From: Clostridia bacterium
Lineage (GTDB): Bacteria > Bacillota_A > Clostridia > Christensenellales > Aristaeellaceae
Assembly: GCA_025997215.1 (NCBI GenBank)
Contig: BNUH01000113.1
Coordinates: forward strand, 1-7,781
Length of the DNA stretch: 7,781 nucleotides
Direction of reading: 5' to 3'
Below, piece by piece: positions 1 to 4,191 of this stretch. Each line of letters opens with the position of its first letter. Positions within the stretch are counted from its first letter, which is position 1. Below the pieces are notes generated by a model that saw only the letters and a program-made list of their open reading frames with translations, was not told the origin of the DNA and did no database searches. The position numbers and the translations under genes were made by a program.

Positions 1-63
1 TTCCCCTGCTTGCATATGCTTTATTATGTCCGCTCGTTTCTCGTTGTTTATCGGCTTCGCCAT
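1..63 (-). CDS. Transposase-like N-terminus, IS630-type helix-turn-helix (partial)
   Basis: A leftward coding start runs off the window edge. Only 21 residues are visible, beginning MAKPINNEKRADIIKHMQAG. The pattern (polar start, then a basic helix ending in Q-A-G-E) resembles the first helix of the helix-turn-helix domain at the N-terminus of IS630-family transposases, which bind the element ends. The ATG (63-61) is well supported: an AGGAGGGG Shine-Dalgarno lies 8 bases upstream (72-79) and a consensus promoter lies beyond it. Too little protein is present to exclude another small DNA-binding protein of the same fold, so the family call rests on memory of the motif and on the truncated gene next door. 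Confidence 0.55.
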   Translation of the reverse strand, partial: MAKPINNEKRADIIKHMQAGE

Positions 64-86
64 CTCTATCACCCCTCCTGTCTTTT

Positions 87-115
87 AGTTTATCACTTGG
101 ACTGCGATATGTCAA
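87..115 (-). promoter_or_regulatory. Sigma-A/70 promoter of the transposase-like gene
   Basis: On the minus strand a perfect -35 TTGACA (115-110) is followed by a 17-base spacer and a -10 TAAACT (92-87). It points at the AGGAGGGG ribosome-binding site (79-72) and ATG (63) of the transposase-like gene. The spacing is ideal and the -35 is consensus. Confidence 0.75.
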
Positions 116-1062
116 GGGGCTATATCAATTTTCCTGATCCTATCGCTGTGAATAACGAAGTATTTTATGATGCTGCATCTAAAACAATTATGCTTACATG
201 TGATGTACCTTCAATGATAGGATTTCCTAAGGTAATAGGATACAAGTTTGTAAAGATGCGGATGGCTATCGAACCAGTATTTCTTAAAGATAAAGAACGT
301 GAAATACTTTACGAATCAGTTGTAAATCAGATAATATTGCTCTTACTCTATGTAGTTTTCAATGTTACAGATACCGTTTCGTGTGTAGAATCTTGCGTCA
401 TCAACGCTATGAGCATTGCCATTGACAAAACAACTGGTCAGGAAACTGATAATTGCATCCTGTCCGTTCGTGTAAGCCGCTCCGCGTTCAGCCTCATAAA
501 TATCCGACACGTTGATCCCAAGGCGTTTTTGCGTTCGATGAAAGCTCTTGTTGCAGGCCCTTTGGCGCAGCTTGCACCAGTGAGGCCAATCTTCACAATG
601 AACCGTGAAGATATGCGATTTATCGATTCAAGAGACGTAATGGCTGATATCATAGCTGATACCAACCTGGCAACAATGCCCTGGGGGGATTTTGAACATC
701 TGGTAAGAGAGTTGTTCTCTGAAATATTTAGCCAAGACGGTGCCGAGGTACGCGTTACACAAGCTAGCCGCGATGGTGGTGTGGATGCTATCGCGTTTGA
801 TCCTGATCCAATCAGAGGCGGCAAGTTCGTTATACAGGCTAAACGGTATAATATCGTCGTGCCTGTCAGTGCGGTGCGTGATCTTTATGGAACTATGATC
901 TCCGAAGGCGCAACAAAAGGAATTCTGGTAACAACCAGTTATTACGGAAACGATTCGCACGAATTCGCTAAGGATAAGCCCATTACACTTATAGATGGCA
1001 GCAACCTCGTTTATATGCTGCATCAACATGGACATAATTATCGAGTAGAAACTAATCGGTAG
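109..1062 (+). pseudogene. Mrr-type restriction endonuclease, N-terminally truncated
   Basis: The reading frame encodes the C-terminal part of a Mrr_cat-type restriction endonuclease, a PD-(D/E)XK nuclease usually aimed at modified or foreign DNA. Counting from the ATG at 109 (317 residues), the catalytic core is at about 200-317, with D226 in the motif SRDGGVDAIAFDP and Q243-A-K245 in FVIQAKRY. The segment near residues 5-60 (INFPDPI, FYDAASKTIML) and the linker LAPVRPI also match what I recall of longer homologs, which carry a further N-terminal part of a few hundred residues. Here that part is replaced by the transposase-like element, and the frame is open back to base 1 only through antisense of that gene. 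The ATG at 109 has no convincing ribosome-binding site and overlaps the divergent promoter. The catalytic residues are intact, so the remnant would be active only if expressed. The first 400 bases are more AT-rich than the phage genes downstream. Confidence 0.7.
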
Positions 1063-1092
1063 ATTGCGCTTTTGACCTCAACATGGCGTATG

Positions 1093-1123
1093 AAGTCGAT
1101 CTGGAAATGCAGATCGACTTTTT
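1093..1123 (+). terminator. Rho-independent terminator after the endonuclease remnant
   Basis: An 11-bp perfect stem (AAGTCGATCTG, 1093-1103, with CAGATCGACTT, 1110-1120) closes a 6-base loop and is followed by a T run (TTTTT, 1119-1123). It lies 31 bases after the stop of the endonuclease remnant and insulates the early phage promoter that follows. Confidence 0.85.
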
Positions 1124-1144
1124 CTATATTCCGCCATTTGTCTC

Positions 1145-1172
1145 TTGCATTCACACGGATTGTGTGTATAAT
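1145..1172 (+). promoter_or_regulatory. Promoter of the early XRE gene cluster
   Basis: A consensus -10 TATAAT (1167-1172) is preceded at 16 bases by a weak -35 TTGCAT (1145-1150). The predicted start of transcription is near 1179. It is the only good rightward promoter before the small XRE gene. The -10 starts in the last base of one arm of a perfect dyad, so it should be repressible. Confidence 0.65.
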
Positions 1173-1194
1173 GTCATTACACACAATCCGTGTG
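1152..1194. promoter_or_regulatory. Perfect 16-bp dyad operator across the early promoter
   Basis: The arms CACACGGATTGTGTGT (1152-1167) and ACACACAATCCGTGTG (1179-1194) are exact reverse complements separated by 11 bases that contain most of the -10. Transcription should start near 1179, so the left arm is not in the RNA; this argues for a DNA operator bound by a dimer or tetramer, not an RNA hairpin. The most likely ligand is the XRE protein encoded 28 bases downstream (autoregulation), which is inference. Confidence 0.7.
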
Positions 1195-1221
1195 GCAACG
1201 ATGATGAAGGGCGGTGCACCC

Positions 1222-1446
1222 ATGCTGAAACTAGAGAGCTACCGTCTACAAAAGCAATTATCCGCGCAAGCGTTAGCGCGTGAGCTTAACATGCCGCGTC
1301 AGACCTACGTCTATTATGAGCGGGAAATACGCAAGGCCCCGCTGCCATTCTTAATACGTATGGCCGACTACTACGGCGTAACGGTAGACGAGCTGATCGA
1401 CCACAAGCCGCTAGTGACCCTGCGCACGCCGCCGGACGCGGCGTAA
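1222..1446 (+). CDS. Small XRE/Cro-CI family transcriptional regulator
   Basis: A 74-residue protein that is almost entirely one HTH_3 (Cro/CI) DNA-binding domain: LESYRLQKQLSAQALARELNM at about 4-24 gives helices 1-3 and the segment to VTVDELI completes the five-helix bundle. Such proteins act as phage repressors or Cro-like antirepressors. I chose ATG 1222 because AAGGGCGG lies 8 bases upstream and the HTH begins at once; the ATGs at 1201 and 1204 lack a ribosome-binding site and would add residues read through the operator leader. It is first in an operon with the genes that follow. The C-terminus (PPDAA) is encoded by a 14-base GC-rich repeat seen again downstream. It has no dimerisation or peptidase domain, so Cro-like is more likely than LexA-like CI. 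Confidence 0.85.
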   Translation: MLKLESYRLQKQLSAQALARELNMPRQTYVYYEREIRKAPLPFLIRMADYYGVTVDELIDHKPLVTLRTPPDAA

Positions 1447-1455
1447 GGTGAAACG

Positions 1456-1647
1456 ATGTTGAACTACTTCAGGAAACGGGAAAGCGAACGCGATGCGCTG
1501 CGATCGGCGATACTTGAGAGTGCCTGGCTTGGTGAGCGATCGACAGTGGAGGTTCTGCTGATGATTGAGTTTCACCTGAACTATATCGCAAGAGTATTGG
1601 CCGGGCTGCTGGGTTTGCATATTTTCTGGTCAGTATTCAAGTGGTAA
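1456..1647 (+). CDS. Small predicted membrane protein, unknown function
   Basis: A 63-residue product, start at ATG 1456 with AAGGTG 5 bases upstream, overlapping the stop region of the preceding gene and 9 bases after it. The N-terminal half is charged (FRKRESERDALR) and the C-terminal half carries one hydrophobic stretch (about residues 42-60, YIARVLAGLLGLHIFWSVF) suited to a single membrane span with the N-terminus inside. I do not recognise a family. Position between two XRE genes suggests an accessory early phage gene. Confidence 0.6.
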   Translation: MLNYFRKRESERDALRSAILESAWLGERSTVEVLLMIEFHLNYIARVLAGLLGLHIFWSVFKW

Positions 1648-1667
1648 GGCCCCGCCGGACGCGGCCT
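1647..1667 (+). repeat. Intergenic copy of the CCGCCGGACGCG element
   Basis: The 14-mer CCGCCGGACGCGGC at 1652-1665 repeats 1429-1442 exactly; a 12-base core recurs at 2089-2100. In this copy the flanks AGGCC (1647-1651) and GGCCT (1663-1667) can pair, giving a weak 5-bp hairpin between two genes. No T run follows, so I do not call it a terminator. Confidence 0.5.
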
Positions 1668-1689
1668 GACCGCACAAAAGGAGACAGCC

Positions 1690-2154
1690 ATGTCAAGATA
1701 TGGTAAGGAACTCAAAGCCCTGCGCGAACAGCACGGCGTAAGCCAGTACAAGCTCGCGGAAGCGCTAGGCGTCAAGCCCATCGACCTGGAGCGGGTTGAA
1801 ACCGGCTGGAAACGCGCGCCCAAAGACTTGCGGGAACGCATCAAGGCGATACTCGATGTAAACCATATCGCGCGCATGCACCTTGATAACGCGGAGGCTG
1901 AGGACGATTATCAGCTGAGTACCTACCGTTTTAACGCCGATTGCGCTTTACCCGGATACGATGGTGAGATAACGATCTTTTGGCGTGGGCTGAACGGCAC
2001 AACGGAAGAGATGCTGTTAATCACAGCGATAAACTGCTTCAAAGTGCTTAAATGGAAACTGCAGAATGTGTTCGAGGCTATCGCGATCCCGCCGGACGCG
2101 TCCTTATACACCAAAATCCCCGTACCGGAAAGTGAAAGGAGCGCCCATGCCTGA
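1690..2154 (+). CDS. XRE-family helix-turn-helix protein with unknown C-terminal domain
   Basis: A 154-residue protein. Residues 3-56 form a Cro/CI-type helix-turn-helix (KELKALREQHGVSQYKLAEA, then recognition helix around PIDLERVETG). Residues about 60-154 are not recognised; they look globular, with aromatic strands (EITIFWRGLN) and no membrane span. The start is fixed by AAAGGAGA 7 bases before ATG 1690. It lies 42 bases after the small membrane protein gene, probably in the same transcript. Likely a DNA-binding early regulator. The segment IPPDAS near the C-terminus is encoded by the same GC-rich 12-mer that ends the first XRE gene. Confidence 0.75.
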   Translation: MSRYGKELKALREQHGVSQYKLAEALGVKPIDLERVETGWKRAPKDLRERIKAILDVNHIARMHLDNAEAEDDYQLSTYRFNADCALPGYDGEITIFWRGLNGTTEEMLLITAINCFKVLKWKLQNVFEAIAIPPDASLYTKIPVPESERSAHA

Positions 2155-2194
2155 TACCAACGTACATCGAGAAAGAACCGGAGGCTGCGCATGA
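2147..2194 (+). CDS. Putative 15-aa leader peptide gene
   Basis: ATG 2147 has a strong GAAAGGAG 5 bases upstream and opens a 15-codon frame (MPDTNVHRERTGGCA) ending in a TGA that overlaps the next ATG as ATGA (2191-2194). It starts inside the last codons of the XRE gene. The layout fits a translational-coupling leader; the peptide itself may be meaningless. An alternative is that the site is a decayed longer gene. Confidence 0.35.
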   Translation: MPDTNVHRERTGGCA

Positions 2195-2343
2195 CCTTCG
2201 AACAAGCCGATCGATTGCTGGATCTCCTGAAATCGATCAACAGCTACGTCAGTTATATCTCCTGGCAGCTGGTTCCCATCGTCGCGGCTGCGATAATTTG
2301 GTTTGTGCTCGAATCCCGGCATGGAAAGGATGACCCGCGATGA
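2191..2343 (+). CDS. Small single-span membrane protein, unknown function
   Basis: A 50-residue product. ATG 2191 is preceded by GGAGG (2180-2184) with a 6-base gap, and the stop overlaps the next start as ATGA (2340-2343), so the frame is well supported despite its size. Residues 1-20 form an amphipathic acidic/basic helix (FEQADRLLDLLKSI) and residues about 27-41 (QLVPIVAAAIIWFVL) a membrane span with a charged tail (ESRHGKDDPR). No family recognised. Its location far from the lysis gene and with the early genes argues against a holin, but a pinholin-sized or superinfection-exclusion protein cannot be excluded. Confidence 0.6.
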   Translation: MTFEQADRLLDLLKSINSYVSYISWQLVPIVAAAIIWFVLESRHGKDDPR

Positions 2344-2603
2344 AGTACCGCCACTACAATAATATCCTGCAGATGGCGAAGCAGATAGACGGCTATCAAG
2401 TCATGTTGCGCTACCCCGCAAAACCGGAGTTGGTTGAACGTGCGGTCAAGGCGATCATTGATGCCCTCGACATAAATTGCCAAGGCCTTCCCAGATGTTG
2501 GCTGCTACCGATCAGCTCGGAAGCGGCGTTCGAGCTGGCCAAATCCATGCCCGATATATCCTTGATGGATATGGCCGACGCCGTGACCAATACCCCCGCA
2601 TAA
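2340..2603 (+). CDS. Hypothetical early phage protein (87 aa)
   Basis: Soluble, mostly helical 87-residue protein. ATG 2340 overlaps the preceding stop by 4 bases (ATGA) and AAAGGA lies 9 bases upstream, so it is the coupled last gene of the early operon. The sequence has no motif that I recognise; regions near 24-45 (PAKPELVERAVKAIIDALDI) and 60-75 look like amphipathic helices. An intrinsic terminator follows within 8 bases of the stop. Confidence 0.6.
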   Translation: MKYRHYNNILQMAKQIDGYQVMLRYPAKPELVERAVKAIIDALDINCQGLPRCWLLPISSEAAFELAKSMPDISLMDMADAVTNTPA

Positions 2604-2610
2604 CCCAAAA

Positions 2611-2651
2611 GAAAATCCGGCCCAGTTGCTCGCCAGCACAGCCGGATTTTC
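2611..2651 (+). terminator. Rho-independent terminator of the early operon
   Basis: GAAAATCCGGC (2611-2621) and GCCGGATTTTC (2641-2651) form an 11-bp perfect stem ending in TTTT; the 19-base loop can form an inner TGCT/AGCA stem. The upstream A-rich side means it could also work leftward. It separates the early operon from the replication unit. Confidence 0.75.
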
Positions 2652-2686
2652 CCCCCAACAACCACAACCCGCGCGACGATGCTTAC

Positions 2687-2720
2687 GCAAATGCAAATGC
2701 AAACTACAGCAAACTACAGG
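2687..2720 (+). repeat. Short GCAAA-type direct repeats in the replication leader
   Basis: GCAAAT occurs twice in tandem (2687-2698) followed by two copies of GCAAACTACA, at 2699-2708 and 2709-2718. This lies in the 250-base gap between the early terminator and the next gene, just upstream of a TATAAT at 2740-2745 that has only a poor -35. Function unknown; it may be an activator or initiator binding site. Confidence 0.45.
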
Positions 2721-2774
2721 CCGTGGAAGGATTCACCAATATAATACCACGCTCGGCGCGTAAAAGCAAGATAA

Positions 2775-2793
2775 TTCGACACGCCGTGTCGAA
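2775..2793. promoter_or_regulatory. GACAC palindrome, site 1
   Basis: TTCGACACGCCGTGTCGAA is a 19-base perfect palindrome around one central base, about 30 bases after a TATAAT (2740-2745). It carries the half-site CGACAC that recurs in the replication region and is probably the binding site of the same protein. Confidence 0.55.
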
Positions 2794-2809
2794 ATACGGG
2801 CAAGAAAAT

Positions 2810-2832
2810 CGGCCCGCCGAGGGGACGGGCCG
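2810..2832 (+). other. GC-rich hairpin in the leader of the replication unit
   Basis: CGGCCCG (2810-2816) and CGGGCCG (2826-2832) form a 7-bp all-GC stem with a 9-base loop, 10 bases before the ribosome-binding site of the next small gene. No T run follows, so it may be a translation or mRNA stability element. Confidence 0.45.
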
Positions 2833-2853
2833 TAAAGCGAAGGGAGAATCGCC

Positions 2854-2982
2854 ATGATTGTATCACGGAAAACCGTTGCCCGCAAGATACCGCGCGGGAT
2901 GGTGTCAGGGATGCTGTCATGGTTCTCCGCGACACGTGTCGTTATGTTACGCATACACACACGACGCGTTTGGATTGATTAA
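2854..2982 (+). CDS. Possible 42-aa basic peptide gene
   Basis: ATG 2854 follows AAGGGAG with a 7-base gap and opens a 42-codon frame. The peptide has nine Lys/Arg and a single acidic residue, the final Asp (MIVSRKTVARKIPRG at the start, IHTRRVWID at the end). No family recognised. A 12-bp CGACACGTGTCG operator-like palindrome lies inside it and the region is rich in such sites, so it may be only a regulatory leader that happens to be open. The ribosome-binding site is the main argument for a gene. Confidence 0.35.
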   Translation: MIVSRKTVARKIPRGMVSGMLSWFSATRVVMLRIHTRRVWID

Positions 2983-3036
2983 CGACACGTGTCGCGACAC
3001 GTGACGGAATGCGTGTCGCGTATGTGTCGCGACACA
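2930..3036. promoter_or_regulatory. Cluster of GACAC/GTGTC palindromes before the replication gene
   Basis: CGACACGTGTCG occurs at 2930-2941 and 2983-2994; the second is followed directly by another CGACACGTG (2995-3003), by GCGTGTCGCG (3011-3020) and by the everted palindrome TGTGTCGCGACACA (3023-3036). The last one touches the ribosome-binding site of the replication gene, so a bound protein could block both transcription and translation. The same half-sites lie inside the replication gene. Confidence 0.65.
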
Positions 3037-3048
3037 GGAGCAATGAAT

Positions 3049-4044
3049 ATGAGAGCAATGCCATGGATCAAACTCGAAACGTCGGCGTATCGGCACCGCA
3101 AGAAGTACGCGCTAGCGGACGCGCTTGGCGTAAGCGCGATGGCCGCGTTCGGGTGCATGTCCCAGCTATGGTCGTGGGCTGCTGAATGCTGCCAGGATGG
3201 GAACTTGAACGCGTTCCCGCCGTATGTTATAGCGCGCAACTGCGACTATGACGGCGATCCGAACGATCTGATCCGCGCCCTGAAAAGCGTTGGTTTGGTT
3301 GATGAAAATGGCTATATCCATGATTGGGATGACCATGTCGGCGGCGATATTATTAAGCTGAAAGCTAAGGATGATAACGGCGCTGAGCGCTCTTTGCGCA
3401 AGCGTATTAATATAGTGCGGCGCAGCTTAGGCTTGCCGCCGATAGTGCCTGGAGACCCATTAGTCTACCCGGAAGGAACGCCACAGGCCGAACGCGCGAC
3501 ACGCAAAGTCACGCGTGACGACACGCGTGTCGCGACACATAAGAATAAGATAGAGAATAAGAGTAAGATAGAGAATAAGAGTAAGATAGAGACCGTATCT
3601 CCCCGTAACCCCGTTACTCCAGCCAACGTGGTTCCCCCCGTAACCCCTGCTGCTGCTGCTTTAGATGAGCCGGTAGTAATTAACGCGCCTGCGCCCGCGT
3701 GCGAAACCAATGAAGAATTGGTGGTGACGGTCGATCCCGTCCGCAAAATATTCCGTGATAACATAGCGGCAGCGCTAGTCGAACCCCTGGGCGAAGCCAA
3801 CGCCGAACCCGCAGCGGACATGCTGCTAAATGCCGCCGACACGGACGATCAGGCGGTGAACATCGTCGAAATCGTACGCCACCGCGCCAAAAACTCGGCC
3901 ATGAGGGGTGAAATCATAACAAATCCGATTAATTATCTTACTGGAGTTATAAACAAATCAAAGGAGCGAGGCCTGAAAACCAACGCCGATTTCGTGAGAG
4001 ACACGATAGAATTCTCGAACGGCTATGAATATGATACCGGATAA
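3049..4044 (+). CDS. Phage replication initiator / replisome organizer-like protein
   Basis: A 331-residue protein in the place and with the build of phage O/DnaD-type initiators, which bind the phage origin and recruit the host helicase. Residues 5-120 form a winged-helix-like domain: WIKLETSAYRHRKKYALADA, a Trp-rich helix (LWSWAAE, 40-46), and the IHDWDDH motif (90-96) typical of phage replication proteins. Residues 120-225 are a low-complexity linker with two KSKIEN-type repeats (about 167-180) and Ala/Pro-rich stretches; this part is written in the origin-like DNA. Residues 225-331 form a helical C-terminal domain ending NPINYLTGVINKSK, as in DnaD-like tails. ATG 3049 has AGGAG 8 bases upstream; ATG 3043 is too close to it. 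No helicase loader gene follows, so the protein may contact the helicase itself or use the host loader. Confidence 0.75.
   Translation: MRAMPWIKLETSAYRHRKKYALADALGVSAMAAFGCMSQLWSWAAECCQDGNLNAFPPYVIARNCDYDGDPNDLIRALKSVGLVDENGYIHDWDDHVGGDIIKLKAKDDNGAERSLRKRINIVRRSLGLPPIVPGDPLVYPEGTPQAERATRKVTRDDTRVATHKNKIENKSKIENKSKIETVSPRNPVTPANVVPPVTPAAAALDEPVVINAPAPACETNEELVVTVDPVRKIFRDNIAAALVEPLGEANAEPAADMLLNAADTDDQAVNIVEIVRHRAKNSAMRGEIITNPINYLTGVINKSKERGLKTNADFVRDTIEFSNGYEYDTG
3496..3647 (+). other. Candidate replication origin inside the initiator gene
   Basis: Three elements follow one another. First, palindromic sites: GCGACACGC (3496-3504), GTCACGCGTGAC (3508-3519), CGACACGCGTGTCG (3519-3532) and a half-site CGACAC (3533-3538). 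Second, a 54-base stretch without a single C (3539-3592), purine-rich and AT-rich, built from 18-base repeats. Third, a C-rich part with CCCCGTAACCCC twice (3601-3612 and 3636-3647). Lambda-type phages carry origins in the same place, inside the initiator gene, as iterons followed by an AT-rich unwinding tract with strand bias. The match is architectural, not sequence based. Confidence 0.6.
3544..3591 (+). repeat. 18-bp tandem repeat, C-free, encoding KSKIEN
   Basis: The unit AATAAGAGTAAGATAGAG occurs perfectly twice (3556-3573, 3574-3591), preceded by a copy lacking six bases (3544-3555). The unit length keeps frame, so copy number can change without harming the protein. It forms the AT-rich part of the candidate origin. 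Confidence 0.9.
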
Positions 4045-4089
4045 ATATTATGTTTTATATCTATAATTCAATGTAAAGGTGGCATAACC
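4045..4089 (+). other. AT-rich spacer after the replication gene
   Basis: The 45 bases between the initiator stop and ATG 4090 are very AT-rich and hold a TATAAT (4062-4067) without a usable -35, then AAAGGTGG (4075-4082). No terminator hairpin is seen, so the initiator transcript should run on into the terminase antisense strand. Confidence 0.4.
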
Positions 4090-4191
4090 ATGCGCAGAGC
4101 CACATGCCCGTATTTTCATGCACGCACAGACCATCAAGGCCGCAGCTCGATCGAGTGCGAGCGCGTGGACAAACCCTGGAATCGATCTTGA
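4090..4191 (+). pseudogene. 5' fragment of a small Cys-containing phage gene
   Basis: ATG 4090 has an excellent AAAGGTGG 7 bases upstream and sits 45 bases after the initiator gene, so a real gene began here. It reads MRRATCPYFHARTDHQG and then SSIECERVDK before ending at codon 34. The pattern CPY-F/Y ... I-x-C-E resembles the first half of short phage proteins with two Cys pairs, in which a second Cys pair should follow about 30 residues later; that half is missing. From about 4165-4180 on, the sequence is the antisense of the large terminase, so the frame ends in foreign sequence. I infer that this is a gene cut by a rearrangement. An intact 33-aa gene is the alternative. Confidence 0.5.

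Larger units (their letters stand above)
1..120 (-). mobile_element. 5' end of an IS630-like insertion sequence (partial)
   Basis: This is the left-facing end of an insertion sequence that continues beyond the window. It holds a promoter, a ribosome-binding site and the first 21 codons of a transposase-like gene, all leftward. The right boundary is placed at about 116-122 because homology of the neighbouring endonuclease fragment seems to resume there and a TA dinucleotide, the usual target of IS630/Tc1-mariner elements, lies at 121-122. The terminal inverted repeat cannot be confirmed because the other end is not in the window. Confidence 0.5.

Noticed and set aside
10..108. N-terminal extension of the endonuclease frame back to a TTG at 10
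   Set aside because: This stretch is antisense to the well-supported start, ribosome-binding site and promoter of the transposase-like gene, and does not look like the endonuclease family.
1072..1221. Extension of the first XRE gene upstream of 1222
   Set aside because: It would read through the terminator hairpin, the promoter and the operator dyad; there is no ribosome-binding site at the upstream ATGs.
1038..1223. Leftward 61-codon frame across the early promoter
   Set aside because: It is open because of the symmetric dyad and terminator, has no ribosome-binding site and no recognisable protein features.
2740..2745. TATAAT as a firm promoter for the replication unit
   Set aside because: The -10 is perfect but no -35 is visible at 16-19 bases and there is no extended TG, so I mention it only as a possibility that may need an activator.
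2477..2857. Rightward 126-codon frame over the early terminator and leader
   Set aside because: It overlaps the 87-aa gene, crosses the terminator, and has low-complexity sequence (YANANANY) produced by short DNA repeats.
3544..3591. CRISPR-like array
   Set aside because: The 18-bp units are directly abutting, with no spacers, and keep the reading frame of the initiator gene.
3465..3842. Leftward 125-codon frame inside the initiator gene
   Set aside because: Antisense shadow of the linker; its Ser/Ala/Leu-rich repeats come from the origin repeats read backwards.
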